Positions 23,858 to 34,017 of a DNA stretch of 46,241 bases are shown in pieces (the first letter of the stretch is position 1; the number at the start of each line of letters is the position of its first letter). This DNA comes from an uncultured Bacteroidales bacterium. GTDB taxonomy: Bacteria > Bacteroidota > Bacteroidia > Bacteroidales > UBA932. The notes beneath the pieces were generated by a model. The model searched no databases, was not told the DNA's origin, and saw nothing but the letters and a program-made list of their open reading frames with translations. The stretch covers positions 1 through 46,241 of the forward strand of contig CAJOIQ010000018.1 of assembly GCA_905234795.1 (NCBI GenBank). The letters are read 5' to 3'. The position numbers and the translations under genes were made by a program.

Positions 23858-25039
23858 CTATTCACTAAGGATTGCATCGGCCAGGGCTTCCAGCGCGGGG
23901 CGGTCGGCCGGGGTCATCTTACTCTTGATGGTTACCATATTTCCCACCACCTCCACATCTTTCATGGCGGCGAACATTTCTTTCATCACACGGCCGGCCG
24001 ACGGGGCCCAGGTGCCGTTTTCCACCAGCGCCACCTTGCGTTTCTGGTAGCCTTTCATCTGCAGTTTGTGCAGGAAATCATAGGCGGGGGTGAAGAGACC
24101 GGCATCGTAGGAAGCGGCCGCCACCACCATCTTGCCGTAGCGGAAGGCGTCTTCCACGCCCTCGGCCTGGTCGTCTCGGGTGAGGTCGTTCAGGGCCACC
24201 TTGGGGCAGCCTTTAGCCTTGAGGATTTCGGCCAGTTCCAGGGCTACCGCGGCGGTATTGCCGTGGATGGAAGCATAGGCGATGAAAACGCCGGGCGTCT
24301 CTACCCCGTAGCTGCTCCAGGTGTTGTACAGTTGCAGGATGCCTGCCGAATCCCTAATGACGGGGCCGTGCAGCGGGGCTATGACTTTAGGTGACAGCGC
24401 AGGCATGGCCGACAGTACCTTGGCGGCCTGGGGACCATACTTACCCATAATATTAAAGTAATAGCGGCGGGCTTCGCAGGCCCAGTCATCGTCTTCATCG
24501 GCCCAGAAAGCGGTTTTTTCCAGGGCGCCGAACTTGCCGAAGGCATCGGCGCTGAAAAGGACGCCGTTCTGGAGCTCCACGCTCATCATCACCTCCGGCC
24601 AGTGTACCATAGGCGCGGCGATGAACTTGAGGGTGTGGTGCTCGCCGATGGCCAGGGTGTCACCGTCTTTTACGGCCAGCGTGTGCGGGAACGCCTTTCC
24701 GGGATTGAACTGGCCCAGGAACTTGAGTCCCATGGCGGTGGCTACGACGGTGGTCTCCGGGTATTTCTCCAGGAAGGCCGATATGCTGCCGGAATGGTCC
24801 GGCTCCATATGATGGACCACCAGATAGTCAGGCTTGCTGCCGCCCAGGGCATCCTCCAGGTTTTGCATCCATTCCCGGGTTTTACGGGAATCTACGGTGT
24901 CCATCACGGCCACCCGGGTATCCAGGATGACATAGGAGTTATAGGAGATTCCTTCCGGGAGGATATACTGGCTTTCGAACAGGTCGAGATCTATATCGTC
25001 TACGCCGATATAACGGATTCCGTTGGTTATTTCTTTCAT
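23858..25039 (-). CDS. Flavodiiron protein (FprA family A-type flavoprotein)
   Basis: Reduces O2 to water and/or NO to N2O in anaerobes. It has 393 residues. The N-terminal metallo-beta-lactamase-like domain carries the diiron ligands His77, Glu79, Asp81 and His82 (HMEPDHSGS), a further His in VHWPEVM, Asp in LFSADAFGKFG and His in APLHGPVI. The C-terminal flavodoxin domain binds FMN at YASIHGNTAAVA. No rubredoxin domain is fused. It is the first gene of a run with two lipoproteins and heptose genes, expressed from the promoter at 25060-25067. Confidence 0.95.
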   Translation of the reverse strand: MKEITNGIRYIGVDDIDLDLFESQYILPEGISYNSYVILDTRVAVMDTVDSRKTREWMQNLEDALGGSKPDYLVVHHMEPDHSGSISAFLEKYPETTVVATAMGLKFLGQFNPGKAFPHTLAVKDGDTLAIGEHHTLKFIAAPMVHWPEVMMSVELQNGVLFSADAFGKFGALEKTAFWADEDDDWACEARRYYFNIMGKYGPQAAKVLSAMPALSPKVIAPLHGPVIRDSAGILQLYNTWSSYGVETPGVFIAYASIHGNTAAVALELAEILKAKGCPKVALNDLTRDDQAEGVEDAFRYGKMVVAAASYDAGLFTPAYDFLHKLQMKGYQKRKVALVENGTWAPSAGRVMKEMFAAMKDVEVVGNMVTIKSKMTPADRPALEALADAILSE

Positions 25040-25059
25040 TTCAGTGTCCTTTAATCATA

Positions 25060-25087
25060 CAAAGATAAGAAAAAATGCGTATCTTGC
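25060..25087. promoter_or_regulatory. Divergent promoter, flavodiiron operon (minus) and DUF389 gene (plus)
   Basis: CAAAGATA at 25060-25067 is TATCTTTG on the minus strand; TATCTTGC at 25080-25087 is the plus-strand counterpart. The two are mirror images 12 bases apart, the same geometry as at 12637 and 16098. Confidence 0.55.
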
Positions 25088-25094
25088 GAAAAAT

Positions 25095-26318
25095 ATGCGA
25101 GCCATGCTAAACAGAGTTTGGACATATCTCAAACGCATTGTTAAAAGCTACGTCTATCTGTTCGACGACGTGGATACCGATGACGCCGCCCAGCGCATCA
25201 AGGGATCCATCTGGTTTCGCGGCCCCAATGTCTGGATTCTTGCCTTTGCCATCGTCCTGGCTTCGGTGGGGCTCAATGTGAACTCTACGGCGGTCATCAT
25301 CGGCGCCATGCTGGTGTCCCCGCTCATGGGCCCTATCATCGGCGTGGGCCTGTCCTTCGGCACGCACGATGTAGACCTGCTCAAATCGGCCGCCAAGAAC
25401 CTCCTGGTGATGGTGATCATCTCCCTGGTGGCTTCCACGCTGTTTTTCCTCATGTCCCCGCTGTCGCTGGTGAATCCCACGGAGCTAGAAGCCCGCACCT
25501 CCCCCACCATCTACGACGTTCTCATCGCCTTCTTCGGCGGCCTGGCCGGCATTCTGGAAAACAGCCGTAAGGAACGTGGAACGGTGCTTTCCGGCGTTGC
25601 CATCGCCACCGCCCTCATGCCGCCGCTGTGCACGGCAGGTTACGGCCTGGCTCACCTGAACTTCCATTTCTTCTTCGGCGCCCTGTACCTGTTCCTCATC
25701 AACAGCGTGTTCATCGCCCTGGCCACATACCTCATGGTCAAATACCTGCACTTCCGCAAGGTAACGGGCTCTCTCCCGGAAATCACCCGCCAGCGCAAAC
25801 GCATCATCACCGCCATTTTTGTCATCTTCCTCATTCCCAGCATCTGGAGTGCCATGGTGCTCATCCGGGAGAACAATTTTGAGAGGAAAGTGGTGGCATT
25901 CCTGGAGAACAACCGCATTGTGGGGCAGCATTCCTATGTATACGATTATAAGGTAACCGGCCATCAGGTGAATGTTTCCATTGCCGGAGAACCCCTCACG
26001 GACAGTCTCAAGAACGTGTTCCTGCAGAATGCCGAGTATGCCAACCTCAGACGCAAGGATATTACGCTCATCGAGCATTCCTTTGGCATGAGCCAGGCCC
26101 AGATGAACGAGATGATTGATGAGGTCTACAGCCGCACCGATGACGAACTGGCCCAGAATGCCGCTCTCATGGAAACCATGCAGTCCCGTCTGGATGCCCT
26201 TGCCCTGCAGCTGGACAGCCTGCGTGCATGCACCGATTCCCTCCAGCGCCAGCTCCTCCTCACCACCGTTTCCGTTCAGGAGCCCGTTCCTGCCGATACA
26301 CTATCCATTCAGGAATAG
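25095..26318 (+). CDS. DUF389 membrane protein (TIGR00341 family)
   Basis: 407 residues from the ATG at 25095. The DUF389 core is clear: NVWILAFAIVLASVGLNVNSTAVIIGAMLVSPLMGPIIGVGLSFG, then LLVMVIISLVASTLFFLMSPLSL, LSGVAIATALMPPLCTAGYGLA and two more helices, giving about six membrane segments. The C-terminal about 140 residues are soluble, with a predicted coiled coil (ALMETMQSRLDALALQLDSLRACTDSLQRQLL). Function is unknown; transport has been proposed for relatives. Upstream in-frame codons back to 25023 fall within the promoter and are unlikely to be translated. Confidence 0.85.
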   Translation: MRAMLNRVWTYLKRIVKSYVYLFDDVDTDDAAQRIKGSIWFRGPNVWILAFAIVLASVGLNVNSTAVIIGAMLVSPLMGPIIGVGLSFGTHDVDLLKSAAKNLLVMVIISLVASTLFFLMSPLSLVNPTELEARTSPTIYDVLIAFFGGLAGILENSRKERGTVLSGVAIATALMPPLCTAGYGLAHLNFHFFFGALYLFLINSVFIALATYLMVKYLHFRKVTGSLPEITRQRKRIITAIFVIFLIPSIWSAMVLIRENNFERKVVAFLENNRIVGQHSYVYDYKVTGHQVNVSIAGEPLTDSLKNVFLQNAEYANLRRKDITLIEHSFGMSQAQMNEMIDEVYSRTDDELAQNAALMETMQSRLDALALQLDSLRACTDSLQRQLLLTTVSVQEPVPADTLSIQE

Positions 26319-26330
26319 CGCTATTAGCGC
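26318..26330. repeat. Short perfect palindrome after the DUF389 stop
   Basis: GCGCTA and TAGCGC flank a single T. It is followed by an A run that belongs to the minus-strand terminator next to it. Confidence 0.4.
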
Positions 26331-26447
26331 AAAAAAAAGAGTGTCGGCCTGTCTCAGGCGGACGCTCTTACTAACCACATAATTAATAACACTAAAACTA
26401 ATAACCAATAGACTGAGTCCGTTGAGAGAACCTCACTTCCTCAATCC
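26331..26447 (-). ncRNA. Candidate small RNA with own promoter and terminator
   Basis: On the minus strand a full promoter (TTTG 26480-26483, 19 bases, TACCTTTG 26453-26460) is followed by about 117 bases without a credible ORF. It ends in a nested hairpin (outer GAGCGTC/GACACTC at 26339-26367, inner GCCTG/CAGGC with loop AGA) and a run of eight T (plus-strand A run 26331-26338). A 5' hairpin joins TTGAG and CTCAA within CCG/CGG around 26421-26450. The middle is A/U-rich and single stranded. tdh upstream has its own terminator at 26516-26547, so this is not simply its 3' UTR. I do not recognise a named RNA family. Confidence 0.7.
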
Positions 26448-26452
26448 GGATA

Positions 26453-26483
26453 CAAAGGTACGGCTTTTTTTCTAATTAGCAAA
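26453..26483 (-). promoter_or_regulatory. Promoter of the candidate small RNA
   Basis: TTTG at 26480-26483 (minus), 19-base spacer, TACCTTTG at 26453-26460 (minus). Both elements and the spacing match the tRNA-Cys promoter in this window. Confidence 0.7.
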
Positions 26484-26515
26484 TTTTTTTATAAAGTTTT
26501 TTTACATTTTTTTCA

Positions 26516-26547
26516 CAAAAAGTGCCAACTACTTAGTAGTCAGCACT
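26516..26547 (-). terminator. Rho-independent terminator of tdh
   Basis: On the minus strand AGTGC and GCACT (26521-26525, 26543-26547) enclose a second stem ACTACT/AGTAGT, followed by five T. It lies 52 bases after the tdh stop. Confidence 0.7.
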
Positions 26548-26598
26548 ATAAAAATTAGTAAAAATATTTAATTATTTTCTTGCAAACGTTTTCCTGAG

Positions 26599-27555
26599 CT
26601 ATTTTCCCAATTTTTCCTTCAGGTGAAGGATCATATCCCGGGTCATTGCATCCAAAGTGTAAGTAGGTTTCCAGTCCCATTCTTCACGGGCGCAGGAATC
26701 GTCCATGCTGTCGGGCCAGGAGGTAGCGATGGCCTGGCGGACAGGATCCACTTCATAGCGTACGCGCAGGTCGGGAATGTACTCACGGATTTTGGCAAAG
26801 AGTTGCTCGGGCTCAAAGCTCATGGAGGCAATGTTGAAGGAGTTGCGGTGCTTCAGGCGGGAAGGATCGGCCTCCATCAGCTGGATGGCGGCGTGCAGGG
26901 CATCGGGCATGTACATCATGTCCATGAAGGTGCCGGGGGCGATGGGGCATACGAATTCCTCGTGCTTGACAGCCGAATAATACACCTCCACGGCATAGTC
27001 GGTGGTGCCTCCGCCAGGCAGGGTGGTATAGGAAATGAGGCCGGGGAAACGGACCGAACGCGTGTCTACGCCGTATTTGTGATGGTAGTAGTCACTGAGA
27101 AGCTCCGTGGCAACCTTGGTGACGCCATACATGGAGCGGGGGCGCTGGATGGTATCCTGGGGCGTTCCCACGTGAGGGGTTTCGGGGCCAAAGGAGCCGA
27201 TGGAAGAGGGCGTGAACACCGCACAGCCCTTCTCACGGGAGATTTCCAGGATGTTGAGCAAACCGTTCATCTGGATATCCCAGGCCAGCAGGGGCTTGCG
27301 TTCGGCCACGGCTGACAGCAGGGCTGCCAGATTATAGATGGTATCAATCTTATATTGGTCTACGATAGCGGCCAGACCGGCGGCATCTCTAACATCGGCA
27401 ATGGCGGAAGGACCGCTTTCCAACAATTCACCTTTGGGTTCTGCGCCGGGGATATAACCGGCGACAACGGTGCTGCCGGGCACTTCCCGGCGAATTTTCA
27501 TGGTGAGCTCCGAGCCAATCTGTCCTGTAGAGCCAATTACTAATACGTTTTTCAT
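26599..27555 (-). CDS. NAD-dependent L-threonine 3-dehydrogenase, SDR (epimerase-like) type
   Basis: Oxidises L-threonine to 2-amino-3-ketobutyrate. It has 318 residues, an extended short-chain dehydrogenase. NAD motif GSTGQIGSEL near the N-terminus, then VRDAAGLAAIVDQYKIDTIYNLAALLSAVAE, the Ser in TPSSIGSFGPETP, the YGVTK catalytic Tyr/Lys and RFPGLISYTTLPGGGTTDYAVE, which is characteristic of the SDR-type threonine dehydrogenases. The neighbouring divergent kbl encodes the next enzyme, strongly supporting the assignment over a generic sugar epimerase. Confidence 0.9.
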   Translation of the reverse strand: MKNVLVIGSTGQIGSELTMKIRREVPGSTVVAGYIPGAEPKGELLESGPSAIADVRDAAGLAAIVDQYKIDTIYNLAALLSAVAERKPLLAWDIQMNGLLNILEISREKGCAVFTPSSIGSFGPETPHVGTPQDTIQRPRSMYGVTKVATELLSDYYHHKYGVDTRSVRFPGLISYTTLPGGGTTDYAVEVYYSAVKHEEFVCPIAPGTFMDMMYMPDALHAAIQLMEADPSRLKHRNSFNIASMSFEPEQLFAKIREYIPDLRVRYEVDPVRQAIATSWPDSMDDSCAREEWDWKPTYTLDAMTRDMILHLKEKLGK

Positions 27556-27588
27556 CTGAAAGGTTTATAGCTTGTCAGTAACGAAGTA

Positions 27589-27637
27589 CAAATTTATGCT
27601 TTTTTCGTCAGAAATCAAGATAAAATGTGTAAATTTG
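27589..27637. promoter_or_regulatory. Divergent -7 boxes, tdh (minus) and kbl (plus)
   Basis: CAAATTTA at 27589-27596 is TAAATTTG on the minus strand (tdh), with a TTG about 19 bases upstream at 27616-27618. TAAATTTG at 27630-27637 serves kbl. Here the boxes are 33 bases apart, unlike the compact divergent promoters elsewhere in the window. Confidence 0.5.
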
Positions 27638-27657
27638 AAACCACAAAAACTAAAACC

Positions 27658-28848
27658 ATGTACGGAAAATTTCAACAACACCTTAAGGATGAGCTGAGCG
27701 CCATCCAGGAAGCCGGACTTTACAAGAACGAACGTAATATTGCCAGCCCCCAGAGCGCCGAAATCACGCTCCAGGACGGCAGGAAGGCCCTGAACTTCTG
27801 CGCCAACAATTACCTGGGACTGGCCGATAATCCCCGCCTGATCCAGGCCGCCAAAAAAGCCATGGACAACCGCGGATACGGCATGTCCAGCGTGCGCTTC
27901 ATCTGCGGCACGCAGGATATCCACAAAGAGCTGGAAAAGGCCATCTCCGAATACTTCCACACAGAGGATACCATCCTCTATGCCGCCTGCTTCGACGCCA
28001 ACGGCGGTGTCTTCGAGCCCCTTTTCACCGCCGAGGACGCCATTATATCCGATTCCCTGAACCACGCTTCCATCATTGACGGCGTGCGCCTGTGCAAGGC
28101 CCAGCGTTTCCGCTATGCCAATGCCGATATGGCCGACCTCGAAGCCCAGCTCCAGGCCGCCCAGGCTTGCCGTTACCGCATCATCGTGACCGACGGCGTG
28201 TTCTCCATGGACGGCAACGTGGCCCCGATGGACAAGATCTGTGATCTGGCCGAAAAATATGACGCCCTTGTAATGGTGGACGAGAGCCACAGCGCCGGTG
28301 TCGTCGGCCCCACCGGACATGGCGTGGCCGAGCAATTCGGCTGCTATGGCCGCATCGATATCTTCACCGGCACCCTGGGCAAGGCTTTCGGTGGCGCCGT
28401 GGGCGGTTTCACCACCGGCCGCAAGGAGATTATCGATATGCTGCGTCAGCGTTCCCGCCCGTACCTGTTCTCCAATTCCATCCCGCCGATGGTAGCCGGC
28501 GCCGCCCTGGAAACCTTCAAAATCCTCAAGGAATCCGACGCCCTTCATGACAAACTGGTGGAGAACGTGAACTACTTCCGTGACAAGATGATGGCCGCCG
28601 GCTTCGACATCAAGCCCACCCAGAGCGCCATCTGCGCTGTGATGCTGTACGACGCTCCCCTCTCCCAGAAATTCGCCGCCAAAATGGCCGAAGAAGGCAT
28701 CTTCGTCACTGGTTTCTACTATCCTGTGGTTCCCAAGGGCCAGGCCCGCATCCGCGTTCAGCTGAGCGCCGCCCACAAGAAGGAACACCTGGACAAGGCC
28801 ATCGCCGCCTTCATTAAAGTGGGCAAGGAACTGGGTGTTCTGAAATAA
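27658..28848 (+). CDS. kbl: Glycine C-acetyltransferase (2-amino-3-ketobutyrate CoA ligase)
   Basis: PLP enzyme that cleaves 2-amino-3-ketobutyrate with CoA to glycine and acetyl-CoA. It has 396 residues, the normal length. Family blocks: FCANNYLGLADNPRL, GYGMSSVRFICGTQDIHKELE, VTDGVFSMDGNVAPMDKI, VDESHSAGVVGPTGHG and the PLP lysine Lys242 in GTLGKAFGGAVGG. I start at the ATG at 27658 (MYGKFQQHLKDEL), since the frame upstream overlaps the promoter. With tdh it forms the threonine-to-glycine pathway. Confidence 0.96.
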   Translation: MYGKFQQHLKDELSAIQEAGLYKNERNIASPQSAEITLQDGRKALNFCANNYLGLADNPRLIQAAKKAMDNRGYGMSSVRFICGTQDIHKELEKAISEYFHTEDTILYAACFDANGGVFEPLFTAEDAIISDSLNHASIIDGVRLCKAQRFRYANADMADLEAQLQAAQACRYRIIVTDGVFSMDGNVAPMDKICDLAEKYDALVMVDESHSAGVVGPTGHGVAEQFGCYGRIDIFTGTLGKAFGGAVGGFTTGRKEIIDMLRQRSRPYLFSNSIPPMVAGAALETFKILKESDALHDKLVENVNYFRDKMMAAGFDIKPTQSAICAVMLYDAPLSQKFAAKMAEEGIFVTGFYYPVVPKGQARIRVQLSAAHKKEHLDKAIAAFIKVGKELGVLK

Positions 28849-28849
28849 T

Positions 28850-28880
28850 TTTGGAAATTCGGGAATAAGCACTATCTTTG
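28850..28880 (+). promoter_or_regulatory. Promoter of tRNA-Cys
   Basis: TTTG at 28850-28853, 19-base spacer, TATCTTTG at 28873-28880, 12 bases before the tRNA. It begins two bases after the kbl stop. This is the clearest sigma-ABfr promoter in the window. Confidence 0.75.
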
Positions 28881-28892
28881 CATTCCCGTTTT

Positions 28893-28963
28893 GGTACTAT
28901 GGCCGAGTGGTTAGGCACAGGTCTGCAAAACCTGCTACAGCGGTTCGATTCCGCTTGGTACCT
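28893..28963 (+). tRNA. tRNA-Cys (anticodon GCA)
   Basis: 71 bases fold into a full cloverleaf. The acceptor stem GGTACTA pairs with TGGTACC (one G-T pair), the anticodon stem is CAGGT/ACCTG with loop CTGCAAA and anticodon GCA at 28925-28927. The T arm contains GGTTCGATTCC. The discriminator base is T (U73), as expected for tRNA-Cys. The 3' CCA is not encoded. Confidence 0.97.
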
Positions 28964-28966
28964 CAT

Positions 28967-29002
28967 AACAGCCTCTGGAATTGCTCCGGAGGCTGTTTTT
29001 TT
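28967..29002 (+). terminator. Rho-independent terminator of tRNA-Cys
   Basis: AACAGCCTCTGGA pairs with TCCGGAGGCTGTT (one G-T pair, loop ATTGC), and the stem runs into seven T. Confidence 0.85.
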
Positions 29003-29100
29003 GATATAATAGACATTTCTGGTTGGTAATTCCTTTATAATTTGCTGATTCATTGACTTTTGTGCAAATTAGAAGAAAACGGTTTCTTCTCACTTTTATT

Positions 29101-29235
29101 TGCCACGTTGACGAATAGAATGCACAGGAGGCCTATTTCCCGTCGACGCGGCAGCAAAATCGGCCCAAACGGGCAAAAACGCTGCCGCGTTGACAGCCAG
29201 AACGCACAGAATAGCATTTTTACGTCAACGTGGCA
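29101..29235. repeat. Pair of 53-bp direct repeats with palindromic ends
   Basis: Units at 29101-29153 and 29183-29235 are 53 bases each. Both begin TGCCRCGTTGAC and end GTCRACGYGGCA, so each is itself a hairpin, with a partly conserved interior (AGAAYGCACAG). The 29-base spacer contains GCCC/GGGC. The end of unit 1 and the start of unit 2 also pair (29142-29155 with 29181-29194, 13 of 14), enclosing a loop AAAATCGGCCCAAAC that holds the GGCCGAT core in reverse. This may be an intergenic relative of the in-frame elements. Confidence 0.7.
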
Positions 29236-29237
29236 AA

Positions 29238-29329
29238 GGTGACGCCACCTCGCATTACGCGGCTCGGCGGCTACGGCTCGCCGCTGCGGTGGCCTCCGTA
29301 AAACGGCCCTCCTCGCGGCGGCCGTCACC
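29238..29329. repeat. GC-rich structured block before the MINPP gene
   Basis: GGTGACG (29238-29244) and CGTCACC (29323-29329) enclose two further stems, GCCACC/GGTGGC (29244-29249, 29288-29293) and ACGGCC/GGCCGT (29303-29308, 29319-29324). Base composition is much more GC-rich than the surrounding intergenic DNA. The stretch 29003-29100 before the repeats shows no gene or signal. Confidence 0.5.
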
Positions 29330-29364
29330 AACCACAAATGTCAATTATACCCGCTATTCCAAAA

Positions 29365-29395
29365 TTTGCCGCGTATCAAAAAAATCGTATCTTTA
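29365..29395 (+). promoter_or_regulatory. Promoter of the MINPP-like gene
   Basis: TTTG at 29365-29368, 19-base spacer, TATCTTTA at 29388-29395, 26 bases before the ATG at 29422. Confidence 0.65.
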
Positions 29396-29421
29396 CAGAC
29401 ACAAACAACCTAGAGAATCCT

Positions 29422-30708
29422 ATGAAACACATCCGTTTATTCTTCTTGTGCCTGCTGCTCCTGGGCTGGACGGCCAGTGCACAGACTTCCCGCGAGGAAC
29501 TGCTTTCCCACATGGATCTTACGGCCGGGAATTATGCCAATTATCCGGCTCCCACCGGTCATTTGACGCCGGCTCCGGCAGGATACGAGCCGTTCTACAT
29601 CAGTCATTACGGCCGTCACGGTTCCCGGTACCAGACCAGTGACAAGGCCTTCAAACGGTTGTGCAAACAACTGGATACAGCCCTGAGTATCGGCCTTCTC
29701 ACGGAATATGGCAAGGATGTGCGCAACCGCGTTATCCTGGCTGCAACCGATGCCAAGGGCCGCGCCGGCAGCCTCACGACGCTGGGTGCCCGTCAGCACA
29801 AGGCCATCGCCAAACGGATGTACGACAATTATCCCAGCCTAATGTCCCGGCCTCTCAAGGTGACGGCCAATGCGTCCACTTCCCGCCGTGTGATTGCCAG
29901 CATGGAGAATTTCTGTGCCGAGCTCAAAGAACTGAATCCCTCGTTTGAAATCACCACGGCTGCCCGCGAAGAAGACTTGTACTACATCAAGGCCAACAAA
30001 TCCATCGTGGTACCCGATGCTCCGCTGGACGACGAACTGTACCACAAACTCAAGAAGTTCCGCAAAAAAATGATGGCCTGGACACCCCAGATGGAATCCA
30101 TGTTCACAGATCCCAAGCGTGCCAGGGAACTCTTTGACCCCTACACTTTCTCCGACGACCTGTACAACGTTGCAGCCGACATGTATTGCCTGCCGGAACT
30201 GCGGATCAGCTTTGACGACGTCTTTGGAGAGGATGGCATGATCAACGGTTTCCGTTCCTACAACGCCGCCTGGTGCCTGTGGGAAGGCCTGATGCCCGGT
30301 TCCAAGAAGAGTTATTACTGCATCTATCCCCTGCTGCAGAACTTCCTGGACGAGGCCGATGCCATTATTGCCGACGGTGGCAGCGCCGTGCGCCTGCGTT
30401 TCGGCCACGACAGCGTGGTACTGCCCTTCTCCTTTATCCTGGGCTTCCCGGAGGCCACCGGTGCCACGGACGACATGGAAGACCAGCATAACCATTTCTC
30501 CATCTTCCGTCTCATCCCCATGGGCGCCAATATCCAGTGGGTTTTCTTCAAAAAGAAGGGGTCCAAGGACATTCTGGTCAAATTCCTGATGAACGAGAAC
30601 GAGACCGCCATCCCCGTCAAGACCAACTGCTATCCCTATTATCACTGGAAAGATGTGGAGGCATACTTCCGCAAGATGATCAAGGACGCCAACCTGGTTT
30701 GGAAATAA
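29422..30708 (+). CDS. Secreted histidine acid phosphatase, MINPP/phytase-like
   Basis: 428 residues with a cleavable signal peptide (MKHIRLFFLCLLLLGWTASA-Q), so exported to the periplasm or beyond. The histidine phosphatase motif is SHYGRHGSRYQT, with the nucleophile His66, and the distal acid motif is RFGHDSVVLPF. Arrangement and length agree with the Bacteroidales multiple inositol-polyphosphate phosphatases, which release phosphate from phytate. This protein has HD rather than the HAE motif of eukaryotic MINPP, so phytate specificity is an inference. I start at the ATG at 29422, just after the promoter. It appears to be monocistronic, since ligA has its own promoter. Confidence 0.85.
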   Translation: MKHIRLFFLCLLLLGWTASAQTSREELLSHMDLTAGNYANYPAPTGHLTPAPAGYEPFYISHYGRHGSRYQTSDKAFKRLCKQLDTALSIGLLTEYGKDVRNRVILAATDAKGRAGSLTTLGARQHKAIAKRMYDNYPSLMSRPLKVTANASTSRRVIASMENFCAELKELNPSFEITTAAREEDLYYIKANKSIVVPDAPLDDELYHKLKKFRKKMMAWTPQMESMFTDPKRARELFDPYTFSDDLYNVAADMYCLPELRISFDDVFGEDGMINGFRSYNAAWCLWEGLMPGSKKSYYCIYPLLQNFLDEADAIIADGGSAVRLRFGHDSVVLPFSFILGFPEATGATDDMEDQHNHFSIFRLIPMGANIQWVFFKKKGSKDILVKFLMNENETAIPVKTNCYPYYHWKDVEAYFRKMIKDANLVWK

Positions 30709-30729
30709 GGCCTATTTTCCCTATCTTTG
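30698..30729 (+). promoter_or_regulatory. Promoter of the ligA operon
   Basis: TTTG at 30698-30701 (inside the last codons of the phosphatase gene), 20-base spacer, TATCTTTG at 30722-30729. The roughly 35-base leader is palindrome-rich (GCATATGC, GCGTACGC). Confidence 0.65.
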
Positions 30730-30768
30730 TGTTTTGTGCACGCATATGCGCGTACGCACTACGCATAA

Positions 30769-32979
<2,211 letters not shown>

Positions 32980-32982
32980 TTG

Positions 32983-34017
32983 ATGTTCAAGAAGTTAGCG
33001 CATAAGATTGCAGTGATTGTCCGGTGGATTTCCATCTGGATAACCATCATTGTGCGCTTCATAACACATGACATCTGGCTGCTCAATGAGAAAGACTTTT
33101 CCCGGTGGAAGGGTCGTCTGGTGCGTGATGCCAAGACGGTGATTCTGATGATGAACACTTTCATGGACCAGAAGATCGGGTACCAGATTACGGCGTTGGC
33201 TTTCCGCAGCATGCTGGCGGTGGTGCCGGCCATCGCCATCGGCTTTTATCTTACCGACGGCCTGGGACTCAGGGACAAGTTTGCCCAAATCCTCCAGACC
33301 AACCTGGGAGAGCAGGACATTACCCAGGTCCTCATGAATGCGGCCGACAACATTGTCCACACGGCCGAGACCGGCCTCTTCGGCTTTATCTCCATGGCTT
33401 CCTTCGTGTGGATTGTGCTGTCCCTGATGATTACGGTCCGTCAGGTCTTCAACAATGTGTGGAAGGTGGACAGGGAACGCAACTTCTTCAAGATGATCGG
33501 CATCATTATCGGCATCACCATCCTCTCCCCCTTCGTTATTATCATCTTCTTCTCCGGAAGTGTGGTGTATTCCCATGTGATGGACCTGCTCTTCCCTACC
33601 AAGGAGTTTTTCACGGAACACCTGAAGTCGCTATTGTCCTGGGTTACATTCGCCGGTGCCAGCATCCTTATCCTGAGCGCCATGTACAAGTATATCCCCG
33701 GCACCAAGGTACGCTACCGCCACGCGCTCAAGTCGGCCCTTATTGCCGGCCTTGTCTTTACAGGCGTGCAGTACCTTTACCTGGAAACCCAGGTGATGGT
33801 GGCCAAGCAGAGTGCCGTGTACGGCGTCCTGGCCGCCGTTCCCCTGTTTATGATCTGGCTGAACCTGGGATGGACCATCATCCTGTATGGCGCGGAACTG
33901 TCCTACGCCTTCCAGAATGTGGACCGGCACCAGCTCACCATAGAAGCACTTGACCAATTGAATGACGAGGCCGTCCGTACACGTAAGGAACGCTTCCAAA
34001 AGAACCTGCAGATATGA
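32983..34017 (+). CDS. YihY/BrkB family membrane protein
   Basis: 344 residues from the ATG at 32983, three bases after the ligA stop. Six membrane helices are visible, e.g. IGYQITALAFRSMLAVVPAIAIGFYL, LFGFISMASFVWIVLSLMITVRQVFN, IGIIIGITILSPFVIIIFFSGSVVY and VPLFMIWLNLGWTIILYGAELSYAFQ, the last carrying the family signature YGAELSYA. The annotation ribonuclease BN is an old misassignment; function is unknown. The stop overlaps the rel start (ATGA). Confidence 0.88.
   Translation: MFKKLAHKIAVIVRWISIWITIIVRFITHDIWLLNEKDFSRWKGRLVRDAKTVILMMNTFMDQKIGYQITALAFRSMLAVVPAIAIGFYLTDGLGLRDKFAQILQTNLGEQDITQVLMNAADNIVHTAETGLFGFISMASFVWIVLSLMITVRQVFNNVWKVDRERNFFKMIGIIIGITILSPFVIIIFFSGSVVYSHVMDLLFPTKEFFTEHLKSLLSWVTFAGASILILSAMYKYIPGTKVRYRHALKSALIAGLVFTGVQYLYLETQVMVAKQSAVYGVLAAVPLFMIWLNLGWTIILYGAELSYAFQNVDRHQLTIEALDQLNDEAVRTRKERFQKNLQI

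Noticed and set aside
26318..26345. Terminator for the DUF389 gene on the plus strand
   Set aside because: The hairpin after its stop is followed by A, not T, on the plus strand; the T-run belongs to the minus-strand small RNA.
26599..27555. UDP-glucose 4-epimerase for this SDR gene
   Set aside because: The PGGGTTDYAVE block and the divergent kbl neighbour fit SDR-type threonine dehydrogenase better.
29101..29235. CRISPR array
   Set aside because: Only two units, each palindromic over its whole length, one 29-base spacer and no cas genes.
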